From assembly GCA_903825305.1 (NCBI GenBank), contig CAIKAC010000023.1, forward strand, positions 146,464 through 210,463: DNA of 64,000 nucleotides. Direction: 5' to 3'. Of the stretch, positions 18,226 through 26,682 are shown piece by piece. The notes below the pieces were generated by a model. That model did not search any database. It had not been told where the DNA came from and saw only the letters and a list, made by a program, of their open reading frames with translations. The DNA comes from an uncultured Actinomycetes bacterium (lineage in GTDB: Bacteria > Actinomycetota > Acidimicrobiia > Acidimicrobiales > RAAP-2). Position 1 is the stretch's first letter. Each line of letters starts with the position of its first letter. The translations under genes were made by a program, and so were the position numbers.

Positions 18226-18675
18226 ATGACACCGCGTAAAAGCACCGCCAAGAACGAAGAAGAGATCGACGAGGAATTCGAGGTTGACCTCGAAGAAGAT
18301 CTCGACGAAGAGCTCGACGACGAGCTTGACGTTGTTGCCGATGACGACGCCGATGATGAATTGGCAGACGTCGATGATGACGATGATGATTCCATGGAGA
18401 TCCCCGTGGCCAAGCCTGGCGCGGAAGAAGACGATGACGTCATCCTCGACGCCGACGATGTCGAGGCGAGCCTCGACGAGATTCTGAAAGAACGGCTCGT
18501 AGTTGATGACCCAGATGACGAGAGTGATGGGGGAGACCCCGATCCCACGGGTGATGGGTTAGAGCGAGTCCTACCCAAACAAGCAGATGAGTTCGTCTGC
18601 AAGAGTTGCTTCTTGGTCAAGAGCTTTAAGCAGTTGGCCGACAAGAAGCGTGGCCTCTGCCGTGACTGCGTCTGA
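18226..18675 (+). CDS. DUF4193-like acidic protein with C-terminal zinc ribbon
   Basis: A 149-residue protein of unknown function found widely in actinobacteria. Residues 10-110 are extremely acidic (runs of Asp and Glu). The C-terminus carries PKQADEF followed by CKSC (Cys125, Cys128) and CRDC (Cys145, Cys148), a zinc-binding pair of CxxC knuckles. The PKQxDEFxCxxCFLV segment is what I recognise from the DUF4193 family. A GGAAGG ribosome-binding site precedes the ATG. The acidic stretch suggests nucleic-acid mimicry or binding of a basic partner (inference). The end overlaps the next gene by 14 bases. Confidence 0.85.
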   Translation: MTPRKSTAKNEEEIDEEFEVDLEEDLDEELDDELDVVADDDADDELADVDDDDDDSMEIPVAKPGAEEDDDVILDADDVEASLDEILKERLVVDDPDDESDGGDPDPTGDGLERVLPKQADEFVCKSCFLVKSFKQLADKKRGLCRDCV

Positions 18676-19123
18676 GCCCAGCAAACCTCGCGCCTCGGCC
18701 ATTGAGGATGTGATCCTCGCACCTCTTGGCGCACTGCTCAGCACTAGCCAAGAGCGAGCGGAGCTCTCGCAGCGAGCCAAGACGGGTTTAGAGGAACAGT
18801 GTCGTCGAGCCAAGTTGCTCGGCGAACTCACGGTCGCCTACAGCCTCCAAACGCTCAAGCGGTCCCTGTGGAGAGAATCAAACCCTGAACCCGTTGCGCC
18901 CAATGACGACGTTGTCGAAACAGAGCCAGACACGCCGCCCTCTCCTCCCGTCAATGACCTGATTGCCGACTATGACTCGCTCAGCGCCTCCCAGGTGGTT
19001 TCGTTGCTCGAATCCTTAGGGATGAGTGAACGCGAGCGTGTTCGCGCCTACGAGGCATCTCATCGAGGACGCAGAACCATTCTTGGGAAAATCGAGGCGC
19101 TCGGGCGCAACGAGGGCTCGTGA
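18662..19123 (+). CDS. conserved actinobacterial protein of unknown function
   Basis: A 153-residue protein, GTG start inside the preceding gene. The N-terminal half is helical and polar; the middle (about 70-95) is Pro/Asp-rich and probably disordered; the C-terminal 55 residues hold the segment DYDSLSASQVVSLLESL followed by RAYEASHRGRRTILGKI, a helical motif that I have seen repeated in actinobacterial hypothetical proteins. No catalytic signature. The overlap with genes on both sides (14 bases before, 4 after) indicates a coupled trio with the zinc-ribbon protein and the acetyltransferase. Confidence 0.7.
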   Translation: MTASEPSKPRASAIEDVILAPLGALLSTSQERAELSQRAKTGLEEQCRRAKLLGELTVAYSLQTLKRSLWRESNPEPVAPNDDVVETEPDTPPSPPVNDLIADYDSLSASQVVSLLESLGMSERERVRAYEASHRGRRTILGKIEALGRNEGS

Positions 19124-19611
19124 GAGTATCGGAACTCTCGGAGGATCAGGTTCAAGTAATTGCTGATCTCTTCGCCTCAGCGCACGCCGAGTTACAGACT
19201 CGCAGAGGTGGCCTCGAGTTGCTTCTCGAGCTCTTCGGAAATGCCCCTAGGTGGACTTCTGAGGCCACGAGGGGTCACTTGGCTCGTCTCGCTACCCATG
19301 TCGTCTTCTTGGGCTCTGATCGCTACCAAGATGCCCTAAGCCTCATCCGGCTTGAGGGGGCGACCGGGCATCTCGCTATCTACGTTCGACCCGAAGTTCG
19401 CTCACAGGGCATGGGTGCCGAATTATTTGCCACAACGCTGGAGGAAGCTCGACGGCTCGGCGCTCAGCGATTTGACGTACTGGTGTTGCCCGGCGATAGG
19501 CCGATGAAACAAATCTGTGAAAAAGCCGGGCTCAAAGCCCGAAAACTCACGATGGCTCTGAACGACGCTCCACTCGAACCGGACGGCGCGGCGGGGGCGG
19601 CGGAATCCTAA
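19120..19611 (+). CDS. GNAT-family N-acetyltransferase
   Basis: Predicted to transfer an acetyl group from acetyl-CoA to an unknown amine. The 163-residue protein has the GNAT core with the acetyl-CoA loop segment VRPEVRSQGMGAEL near residues 91-104, followed by the helix and the strand-turn KQICEKAGLKARK typical of the fold's end. The GTG start overlaps the preceding stop (GTGA). The last 65 bases overlap the 3' end of the convergent R/G-rich gene, so the Ala/Gly/Glu tail is encoded on the opposite strand of that protein's Pro/Arg tail. Confidence 0.82.
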   Translation: MRVSELSEDQVQVIADLFASAHAELQTRRGGLELLLELFGNAPRWTSEATRGHLARLATHVVFLGSDRYQDALSLIRLEGATGHLAIYVRPEVRSQGMGAELFATTLEEARRLGAQRFDVLVLPGDRPMKQICEKAGLKARKLTMALNDAPLEPDGAAGAAES

Positions 19612-20761
19612 GGCCCAAGAGTTTGGCCAATTCAGGCACCAAGCCAGCAGCGTTACGCGCTGCAGCCTCTACATCGTTCTCAGCGGGGATACCCACGGGC
19701 TTTACGTTGCGTCGAACGGGTGTGTCACACACCGCATCAAGCATGGCCATCCATTCGCGAGGTGGCGTATCAGGGGTCATCGCTGCTGAAACATCCTCAG
19801 CGAGACGCTTAGCCAACTCCGCCGAGAGCCGAGTGGCGTGCTCTGGAGGACGCGAAGCACTGTTCAAAGCATCCACGAAACGACCTTCATCGAGAGCGGT
19901 GCTGATGCGGGTCAACCACTCGTTCGCCAAGGCGCTTGAGCGCTGATCAAGCGTCTCTCGAAGTTGCTTGGCCATGGCCTTGGCCTCTTCGTCCATCGAG
20001 AGTGATCGAGAGGCCGACACAATGGCGCGCAGATCGCGAAGACGAGTCTCTTTGCCGGCGCTGATTGCTGCAGCGGCACGGTCCTTCCACGCCGCCAGCA
20101 ACGTGCCGGGCAGCAATGCTTCAGCCATAGAAACAATGGCTTCTTCAGGGGCGGGCAAACCACCAGATCGTGCCTGTTCGGCAATGGCTTGGCGCACTGC
20201 TGGCATGCCTCCACGCAGCAGTTGTTCTGCCACGGGAACCCGTTCAGCGGGAAGCTCACTCAAGAAACGGTTGCGGTGCTCAGTTGACTGAGGGAGCGTT
20301 GATGCTGCGCCCTTGTCGCGACCTTGGCCTTGGGGGCGGCGATCGCCTTGAGGGCGGCTCGGCCCACCTGCACGAGGTCCGCGCTCACGACCTTCACCGC
20401 CGGGGCGGCCAGGACGACGCTCTCCATCGCCACGAGGCTTGCGATCGCCATCGCGGCGACCCTTCTTCTTGGCCTCGAGGGTCCAAGTCACGCCAGCTTG
20501 CTGACGGCCTGAGCCGAGGAGTTCGATGGTTTCGACCTTTTTGGCTGGCTTAGCAACGGCCTCGAGGGTCTCGAGTTTGGTTACTTCCACGCCGTCGATA
20601 CTGAACTCAATCTCGGCACGCAGCGTCACCCCGGGGGCGACGTGGCCGGGTAAGAGGGATCCTTCAAGGGTGCCGCGAGGCTCCTTTGCTCCCGATGCGC
20701 GCCACGTAAAGCGGTCGTCGTCAAGTTTTGAGGTGATTTCGATATCAATTCGGCGTGCCAT
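19547..20761 (-). CDS. R/G-rich protein of unknown function
   Basis: A 404-residue protein I do not recognise. Three regions are visible: residues 1-97 look like a beta-rich domain; 98-150 are a low-complexity stretch of Arg, Gly, Asp, Pro and Gln with RG and RP repeats, like the disordered tails of RNA-binding proteins; 160-390 are mostly helical with several Leu/Ala-rich helices, ending in a PPPPPRRP tail. No signal peptide or membrane helix. The RG-rich linker suggests nucleic-acid binding (inference). Its 3' end overlaps the acetyltransferase gene by 65 bases. A TAGATT hexamer lies 9 bases before the ATG. Divergent from htrA. Confidence 0.75.
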   Translation of the reverse strand: MARRIDIEITSKLDDDRFTWRASGAKEPRGTLEGSLLPGHVAPGVTLRAEIEFSIDGVEVTKLETLEAVAKPAKKVETIELLGSGRQQAGVTWTLEAKKKGRRDGDRKPRGDGERRPGRPGGEGRERGPRAGGPSRPQGDRRPQGQGRDKGAASTLPQSTEHRNRFLSELPAERVPVAEQLLRGGMPAVRQAIAEQARSGGLPAPEEAIVSMAEALLPGTLLAAWKDRAAAAISAGKETRLRDLRAIVSASRSLSMDEEAKAMAKQLRETLDQRSSALANEWLTRISTALDEGRFVDALNSASRPPEHATRLSAELAKRLAEDVSAAMTPDTPPREWMAMLDAVCDTPVRRNVKPVGIPAENDVEAAARNAAGLVPELAKLLGLRIPPPPPRRPVRVERRSEPS

Positions 20762-20867
20762 GGACTGACTAATCTACTGCCTCAGCAGGACCCAGCGACC
20801 CGATACCGGCCACTTCGCACTCGGACCTAGGCTGTGGCCTCAAGAACGAGACACGGAGTGTCATACG

Positions 20868-22049
20868 GTGCCCCAAGGAATTGAACCAGAAGAGCTCGAG
20901 GCCTACTTTCCACGCGTCGGCCATGCCCACCATGATGAGCACCACGATCACCACGTTCACGGTGGCATCGGCCTGAAAGCCGTGGTGGCGCTCGTCTTGT
21001 GTGCCGGTCTCATTGGCGGCTTGATTGGTGGCTGGATTACCCGCGGGTCAGGCACATCCCCGGGAGCCGCCATTTTGCCGAATGGTGCCAGCATTCCGGC
21101 TCTCGTTGCCAGGGTTTTGCCCAGTGTGGTGTCGATCGACGTCAAGGGTTCGGGAACCGAAGATCTGGGTACCGGCATGATTATCTCCAGCGGAGGCTAC
21201 GTCGTCACCAATAATCACGTGATTGCGGCAGCCGCGGCTGGCGGCAGCATTTCGGTGACGAGATCAGGCTCAACCACGTCACTTCCCGCCACCTTGGTGG
21301 GCACCATTCCCAGCGACGATGTGGCGTTGCTCCACATCACGGGGGCTCACGGACTTCCAACCGTTCGCTTTGCCAATTCGGCCAAGTTGGTGGTGGGCGA
21401 CGCTGCGGTGGCCATTGGCAACGCCTTAGGCCTCCAAGCATCAACCCCCACCGTGACCTCGGGCATTATCTCGGCTCTCGGCCGAACCGTTACCGCCGGA
21501 GATGCAACATCGTCGGCGACGGAAACGTTGACCGACATGATTCAAACTGATGCCGCTATTAATCCGGGCAATTCAGGTGGACCGCTCCTTGATTCCGCTG
21601 GCGAGGTCGTCGGGATGAACACCGCGGTGGCAGCGACGACTTCAGATGGGACCTCGGCGCAAAATATTGGATTTGCCATCCCCGCTGCGCGCATCCAAGC
21701 TTTGTTGCCACAACTCGAAGCTGGGGGATCAAACATCCCGACGAGTACGTCTGGCTTCCTCGGCGTCGAGGTCACCACCTTGACGAGCCAACTTCGTAGC
21801 GAATATCACATCACGCCAGCCCATGGCGTAGTGGTGATCGCCATAGGTCAAGGAACGCCGGCAGCGAAGAGTTCCTTGGCCTCAGGAGACGTCATCACCA
21901 AGTTTGACGGCACTGAGGTCCTGAGCTCTACACAGTTTGCAAGTCTCGTGCACGCCAAACATCCGGGAGACCGTGTGGAGCTGACCTACTGGTCGGGCTC
22001 ACAAGCCAAACAAACCGTGATCACGTTGGGGAAAAATCCCAACGCCTAA
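20868..22049 (+). CDS. membrane-anchored HtrA/DegP-type serine protease with PDZ domain
   Basis: Envelope quality-control protease. The 393-residue protein has a cytoplasmic-side N-terminus with a striking His-rich stretch (seven His between residues 19 and 31), one membrane helix at about 36-57, a trypsin-like domain with catalytic His117 (TNNHV), Asp151 (SDDVALL) and Ser236 (GNSGGP), and a C-terminal PDZ domain (about 295-390). The layout is that of actinobacterial PepD/HtrA proteins with a single PDZ. The GTG start is preceded by a leader with a TAGGCT hexamer 35 bases upstream. Convergent with ppa. Confidence 0.93.
   Translation: MPQGIEPEELEAYFPRVGHAHHDEHHDHHVHGGIGLKAVVALVLCAGLIGGLIGGWITRGSGTSPGAAILPNGASIPALVARVLPSVVSIDVKGSGTEDLGTGMIISSGGYVVTNNHVIAAAAAGGSISVTRSGSTTSLPATLVGTIPSDDVALLHITGAHGLPTVRFANSAKLVVGDAAVAIGNALGLQASTPTVTSGIISALGRTVTAGDATSSATETLTDMIQTDAAINPGNSGGPLLDSAGEVVGMNTAVAATTSDGTSAQNIGFAIPAARIQALLPQLEAGGSNIPTSTSGFLGVEVTTLTSQLRSEYHITPAHGVVVIAIGQGTPAAKSSLASGDVITKFDGTEVLSSTQFASLVHAKHPGDRVELTYWSGSQAKQTVITLGKNPNA
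22024..22044. terminator. inverted repeat at the htrA/ppa convergent junction
   Basis: Perfect 7-base arms cgttggg and cccaacg with a 7-base A/T loop, lying in the last codons of htrA and 10 bases beyond the ppa stop on the other strand. No T tract on either side, so a bidirectional terminator is only plausible. Confidence 0.35.
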
Positions 22050-22053
22050 ACCA

Positions 22054-22548
22054 CTAGTGAGTAGTGCGGTATCGCTCGATGCACTCTTCGAGCTCTTTGA
22101 CAGCGGCGTCGCGACCTTCGAAGTAGCCAGGCTCAGCTGACTTGTTGGGCTCAAGGTCCTTGTAAACCCTGAAAAAGTGTGCGATCTCTTCACGCAGGTG
22201 TGACGAGATGTCTTCGAGATCCTTAACGTGTTCCCAGCGAGCATCGCCAGCAAGCACACAGAGCAACTTCGCATCGGGGCCGGACTCATCAACCATGAAG
22301 TAGACGCCGACAATACGAACATCAACGTGACAGCCAGGAAAGGTGGGTTCATCCAAGATGATGAGTGCATCAAGGGGGTCGCCGTCTCCACCAAGCGTGT
22401 CGGGAATGAAGCCGTAGTCAGCCGGGTAGGCCATGGCGGTGTAGAGCCGACGATCGAGTCGAATTGCTCCGGACTCGTGGTCGTACTCGTACTTATTGCG
22501 AGATCCTCGAGGAATCTCCACAATTACTTCGATCTTGTCTCCAGCCAT
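22054..22548 (-). CDS. ppa: inorganic pyrophosphatase
   Basis: Hydrolyses pyrophosphate in the cytoplasm, pulling biosynthetic reactions forward. The 164-residue family I enzyme contains the Mg-binding signature DGDPLDALI, the IPRGSRNKYEYD segment at the N-terminus and the YPADYGFIPDT segment. I start it at the ATG 22548, which follows GGAGG at the right distance; an in-frame TTG four codons earlier sits on the ribosome-binding site itself. Convergent with htrA. Confidence 0.95.
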   Translation of the reverse strand: MAGDKIEVIVEIPRGSRNKYEYDHESGAIRLDRRLYTAMAYPADYGFIPDTLGGDGDPLDALIILDEPTFPGCHVDVRIVGVYFMVDESGPDAKLLCVLAGDARWEHVKDLEDISSHLREEIAHFFRVYKDLEPNKSAEPGYFEGRDAAVKELEECIERYRTTH

Positions 22549-22609
22549 GCCATCCTCCAACGCTGTTTAGCAGGTTCGAATCTAGCGAACTCCTGAACAC
22601 TCGTGGGAC

Positions 22610-24106
22610 TTAGTCAACAATGGTGATGGGACCCTCGTCGGTGGGCACGGGGGCAGAAGGCAACGTAGGCAAGAAAAGTGCCGGAATGATGCCCACCGCA
22701 CAAAGGCCAACGGACCACCAGAAGGTGTTTCCGAAGGCATCGGCGAGCTTCACTGCTGCCCAATAGGGCACCGTTCCTGCCGCTGCGCCTTCGTGGAATC
22801 CGGGCAAGACGCGGTGGAATTGAGCCTGCAAGACCACGGCCAAAATAGCCACACCAATGGAACCGCCGACTTGGCGAATGATGTTTGAAGCCGTGGAGGC
22901 CCGAGGAACCTGATCATGCTTGAGGCCCTGGAAAGCGGCCGCAAAGACCGGCATCATGGCCAAGCCCAAGCCGGTTCCGCGGACAAAGAGCGACACACCA
23001 AGCAAGACAAAGCTGGTGTTCACCGTCACTTGGGTATAAGCAAAGGTACCGATGGCCAACAAGGCCATGCCAAAGGGCACAACTTTTCGAGCGCCGTATT
23101 TGTCGGCCATGAGAGCGCCTTTGCGCATGATCAGTGCAGCACCGATGCCTTGAGGTGCCATCATCAAGCCGGCAACCAGCGCTGATTGGCCTCGGGCAAC
23201 CTGGTAATACAGCGGCAACAAGAACGCAGTTCCATAGAGCGAAGCACCGACAATGAACGAACAGATCGTCGCGATCGAGAAGTACCGGTTTCTAAACAGA
23301 CTCATGTCGATCAACGGTTCGGGGGCCTTGAAGGATCGAAGCACAAAGAGTGCCGTCAACACCACGCCAATAGTGATGCAATACAGCACCGTGTGGTTCA
23401 TGAAACCACCTGGGTTATTCACGCTCGACAGGCCATAAACCATGAAGGCCAAACCGGGGGAGAGGAGCGCAAAACCCAGCATGTCAAACTTGTGATCCGT
23501 GTCTTTGGGTGAGGGCTTCAGCAGCTTGACAGCCAAAGCAATGGCCAAAATTCCTACGGGAACATTGACGTAGAAGATCCAACGCCACGAGAAGTTCGTC
23601 ACAATGAGACCACCAAGGACTGGTCCCAAGATCGGACCCAACATGGTCGGAATGCCCGCTACCGCCATAACGCGGTTCATCTTCTTCGGGCCGGCACTTT
23701 GTGCCATCAGAGTCTGGCCGACGGGCATGATCATGCCTCCACCGAAACCTTGCAACACTCGGAACACAATCAAGGTGGTTGCAGACCACGCCATGCCACA
23801 CAGGGCTGATCCCGCCACGAAAATAACCAGCGCTCCGATGTACAAGGGCTTGGCACCAATACGGTGGACACCCCATCCAGAAATGGGGATCACGATGGCT
23901 AACGCCAAGAGATAGCCCGTTGTGACCCACTGAATCGTGGCGATGTTGGTATGGAAATCTCTCGCCAAACTGTCAAGGGCAACCGAGACGATGGTGGTGT
24001 CCAGGATGGCCATGATCATCCCAATGACCACGACCACGGTCGTTCTGGTTACGTCGCGGCCGAGGGGCTCTACGGGCGTGAGGGTAGAAGATTTACGAAT
24101 CGGCAT
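22610..24106 (-). CDS. DHA2-family (EmrB/QacA-like) drug:proton antiporter
   Basis: Predicted efflux pump with 14 membrane helices over 498 residues. The DHA2 signature LDTTIVSVAL lies in helix 1, the motif A-like loop follows helix 2, and LQGFGGGMIMPVG (motif C region) is in helix 4-5. Substrate is unknown. The gene stands alone between ppa and cysE; upstream is an 8-base inverted repeat that may be an operator for a repressor encoded elsewhere, since no regulator gene is adjacent. Confidence 0.9.
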   Translation of the reverse strand: MPIRKSSTLTPVEPLGRDVTRTTVVVVIGMIMAILDTTIVSVALDSLARDFHTNIATIQWVTTGYLLALAIVIPISGWGVHRIGAKPLYIGALVIFVAGSALCGMAWSATTLIVFRVLQGFGGGMIMPVGQTLMAQSAGPKKMNRVMAVAGIPTMLGPILGPVLGGLIVTNFSWRWIFYVNVPVGILAIALAVKLLKPSPKDTDHKFDMLGFALLSPGLAFMVYGLSSVNNPGGFMNHTVLYCITIGVVLTALFVLRSFKAPEPLIDMSLFRNRYFSIATICSFIVGASLYGTAFLLPLYYQVARGQSALVAGLMMAPQGIGAALIMRKGALMADKYGARKVVPFGMALLAIGTFAYTQVTVNTSFVLLGVSLFVRGTGLGLAMMPVFAAAFQGLKHDQVPRASTASNIIRQVGGSIGVAILAVVLQAQFHRVLPGFHEGAAAGTVPYWAAVKLADAFGNTFWWSVGLCAVGIIPALFLPTLPSAPVPTDEGPITIVD

Positions 24107-24114
24107 GCTTGGAG

Positions 24115-24153
24115 GTTAATGGCAGGACCCCGAGATAGTTCGCATCCATTAAC
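24115..24153. promoter_or_regulatory. inverted repeat upstream of the MFS exporter, possible operator
   Basis: Perfect arms gttaatgg (24115-24122) and ccattaac (24146-24153) with 23 bases between, ending 9 bases before the exporter start. Drug-exporter genes are often controlled by TetR- or MarR-type repressors at palindromes; the regulator is not in this window. Confidence 0.35.
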
Positions 24154-24176
24154 TAAATGCTTGCTCCCAACGCTTA

Positions 24177-24878
24177 TCAGATCGAGAAATCCTCGCCTCG
24201 CCACATACCATCAGCGGCAGGACCCACAATGGCGGCACCTTTGTGACCAGTCACCAATTGCTCCAATTGGTCAATGCGCTCGAGCAAAGCTTGGAGACTT
24301 GAACCTACGGGGTCAGGGGAGAGCGATTGATCAGCATCGACGGCAGTTGCCTGCACCACTGGCTGCGAGCGCGAAATCACTTGGCCCGGAACACCCACCA
24401 CCACAGCACCTTCGGGAACGTCGCGAACAACCACCGAGTTGGCGCCAACGCGTGCGTCATCGCCCACCACAATCGGTCCCAATACTTTGGCGCCAGATCC
24501 AATAATCACCCGGTTCCCGAGCGTGGGATGGCGCTTTCCCTTGGCCAAACTGGTACCGCCCAAGGTCACGCCTTGATAGAGCGTTACATCATCGCCAATA
24601 ATGGCGGTCTCACCAATGACCACACCAATGGCGTGGTCAATAAAGAGGCCTGAACCAATCGTTGCCCCCGGATGGATATCCACCGACGTCATGAAGCGAG
24701 CAAGAGCCGAGATCACTCGAGCCGCAAAGCGCAGCTTGTGGTTCCATAGCGAATGGGCAATGCGATAGCACCACACCGCATGGAGTCCCGGGTAGACCAA
24801 GGCAATCTCAAGACGTGAACGTGCAGCTGGGTCACGCTCTTTAATGGCCTGGAGATCACGCCCCTTTAACAGCGACAC
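24177..24878 (-). CDS. cysE: serine O-acetyltransferase
   Basis: Makes O-acetylserine from serine and acetyl-CoA, the first step of cysteine synthesis. The 233-residue protein has an N-terminal helical region and a left-handed beta helix built from hexapeptide repeats, with DIHPGA (Asp67, His69) and [11 protein letters not shown] (Asp81, His82) of the active site. It is the shorter EpsC/plant-like version. A C-terminal extension of about 60 residues is polar. Starts 2 bases after the cysK stop, so the two genes form an operon and their products may associate. Confidence 0.94.
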   Translation of the reverse strand: MSLLKGRDLQAIKERDPAARSRLEIALVYPGLHAVWCYRIAHSLWNHKLRFAARVISALARFMTSVDIHPGATIGSGLFIDHAIGVVIGETAIIGDDVTLYQGVTLGGTSLAKGKRHPTLGNRVIIGSGAKVLGPIVVGDDARVGANSVVVRDVPEGAVVVGVPGQVISRSQPVVQATAVDADQSLSPDPVGSSLQALLERIDQLEQLVTGHKGAAIVGPAADGMWRGEDFSI

Positions 24879-24880
24879 CG

Positions 24881-25813
24881 TCAGTCTCCGAGACCCTCAA
24901 AGAGCACGGTGGAGAGGTAACGCTCACCATTGGAAGGAATGATCACAACAATGCGCTTGCCCTTATTTTCAGGGCGGGCAGCGACTTGTGCTGCGGCCCA
25001 GGTGGCGGCACCTGACGAGATACCCACCAAAATGCCCTCTTCGGTCGCCATACGACGAGCTGTTGCAAGGGCATCTTCGTTGGCAACTTGGATCACTTCA
25101 TCAACCACCGCAGCGTCGTAGTTACCTGGAACGAAGCCCGCACCAATGCCTTGAATGGGGTGCGGACCCTTTTCTCCACCCGACAAGACCGGGGAGGCAG
25201 CGGGTTCAACAGCAATGATCTTGATGTCAGGCTTGTACTCTTTGAGCACTTCGCCAATACCCGAGATGGTGCCACCAGTTCCTACGCCGCCAATAACAAT
25301 GTCGACATTGCCGTCCGTATCGCGCCAGATTTCCTCGGCGGTGGTGTAGCGGTGAATGGCCGGGTTGGCGGGGTTCTCAAATTGCTGCGGCAACCAGTAA
25401 TTGTCTCCTGAGGCAACAATTTCCTTTGCCTTAGCAATCGCGCCACCCATGCCATCAGGGCCTGGGGTCAAGACGAGCTCAGCGCCAAAAGCGCGAAGCA
25501 GTACTCGGCGCTCCTTCGACATGGTTTCTGGCATCGTCAAAATGGCCTTGTAGCCCTTAGCCGCAGCCACCATGGCCAGTGCGATTCCGGTGTTACCCGA
25601 CGTCGGCTCCACGATGGTCATCCCAGGCTTGAGTTCGCCACGGCGCTCGGCGTCTTCGATCATGGCAAAGCCAATGCGGTCCTTTACCGAACCTCCTGGG
25701 TTAAAAAACTCCAACTTGGCGACTACCTCAGCGCCACCGGATTCGATGACGCGGCGAATTCTGACCAGTGGGGTGTTGCCAATCAGTTGCGTAATGTCGT
25801 CAGCAATGGGCAT
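24881..25813 (-). CDS. cysK: cysteine synthase A (O-acetylserine sulfhydrylase)
   Basis: PLP enzyme that makes cysteine from O-acetylserine and sulfide. The 310-residue protein has the PLP lysine in GGSVKDR (Lys44), the TSGNTG substrate loop at 71-76 and the [10 protein letters not shown] phosphate-binding loop. AAGGAG lies at a good distance before the ATG. First gene of cysK-cysE; divergent from the hydrolase gene. Confidence 0.96.
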   Translation of the reverse strand: MPIADDITQLIGNTPLVRIRRVIESGGAEVVAKLEFFNPGGSVKDRIGFAMIEDAERRGELKPGMTIVEPTSGNTGIALAMVAAAKGYKAILTMPETMSKERRVLLRAFGAELVLTPGPDGMGGAIAKAKEIVASGDNYWLPQQFENPANPAIHRYTTAEEIWRDTDGNVDIVIGGVGTGGTISGIGEVLKEYKPDIKIIAVEPAASPVLSGGEKGPHPIQGIGAGFVPGNYDAAVVDEVIQVANEDALATARRMATEEGILVGISSGAATWAAAQVAARPENKGKRIVVIIPSNGERYLSTVLFEGLGD

Positions 25814-25854
25814 GAGGGCTCCTTATGGATCGTGAAACCTGACTTACTTAATCA

Positions 25855-25885
25855 ACTTTAGCAAGGTATCCGGTAATTGTGTCAA
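25855..25885 (-). promoter_or_regulatory. possible cysK promoter
   Basis: On the minus strand a perfect TTGACA (25880-25885) is followed by TAAAGT (25855-25860). The spacing of 19 bases is longer than ideal. A short leader with AAGGAG follows. Confidence 0.35.
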
Positions 25886-25903
25886 GGCCCACCCAAAAAT
25901 CAG

Positions 25904-25909
25904 TAAGTT
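25904..25909 (+). promoter_or_regulatory. -10-like hexamer, leaderless start of the hydrolase gene
   Basis: TAAGTT, 6 bases before the GTG at 25916, with no Shine-Dalgarno between. Confidence 0.45.
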
Positions 25910-25915
25910 TGTGCC

Positions 25916-26593
25916 GTGACCCCACCTACGAGCGTCTATTTCGTGCATGGATTCGCTTCGAGTTTTAGCGGTGACTGGGGGAGAACCGGTTGGGCAGATT
26001 TGTTGCTCGATGAAGGCGTGCAGGCTGTTGACGTGTCGTTGCCGGGCCACAATGACCCCACCGCATCTGATCAGGTCACTGATTATGTCAATATCGTTGA
26101 GCCAATATGGCGACAGCTCGACCTGCACACGCCTATTACGGCTGTCGGGTTCTCAGCAGGAGCCGAAGTATTGCTCCGGGTGGCCTGTGAGCACCCCGAG
26201 GCCTTCGAAAGACTCGTCCTGCTTGGCCTTGGCGATCGAGCCCTACGGCCCAATAACGTTGAGCGCCTCGTGGAGGCGCTCGGAGAAGACCAAGAGCCCG
26301 ATGACGTCAGGCTGAGAGTCTTTTGGCGCCTCGTTGAGTCGAACGCTTCACCCAGAGCGGCCCTCAAGGCATTCCTGGCCAGAGACCGCCAACCCTTGAC
26401 GGCTTCAGATCTGGCTTCGGTGACCTGTCCAGTTCTCAGCATCGTTGGCAGCCAGGAACAGATCAGCCAAGACGAACTTGCAGATTGCCTCACCAGCGTC
26501 GAAATACTGAGCGTAGAAGGCGCTGATCACTTTGGCTTGACCAGCAAATTCGAAACGATTGACGCAGTATTGCGATTCCTTGAATTGGGCTAA
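25916..26593 (+). CDS. alpha/beta-hydrolase fold protein
   Basis: A 225-residue cytoplasmic hydrolase of unknown substrate. The oxyanion segment FVHGFASS near the N-terminus, the nucleophile elbow GFSAG (Ser80) and the catalytic His205 in GADHFG are all present; an acidic residue in the SIVGSQE region after the last strands should complete the triad. The lid region is short. Single gene between cysK and dapE with no operon partner, so context does not indicate a pathway. Confidence 0.83.
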   Translation: MTPPTSVYFVHGFASSFSGDWGRTGWADLLLDEGVQAVDVSLPGHNDPTASDQVTDYVNIVEPIWRQLDLHTPITAVGFSAGAEVLLRVACEHPEAFERLVLLGLGDRALRPNNVERLVEALGEDQEPDDVRLRVFWRLVESNASPRAALKAFLARDRQPLTASDLASVTCPVLSIVGSQEQISQDELADCLTSVEILSVEGADHFGLTSKFETIDAVLRFLELG

Positions 26594-26682
26594 AGGCGGT
26601 TTCCCAAGGATTCCGCTCTTCTCCATAACGCCGATAATGTTCATTATGTCAAAACAGTACTTTCCAGTGCCTGCTTGCATCA

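Noticed and set aside
18192-18734. Ser-rich open frame on the minus strand
   Set aside because: It is the complement of the Asp/Glu codon runs in the zinc-ribbon gene.
22610-26593. possible genomic island (exporter, cys genes, hydrolase)
   Set aside because: No integrase, tRNA, flanking repeats or change in composition is visible; the cys genes are ordinary metabolism.
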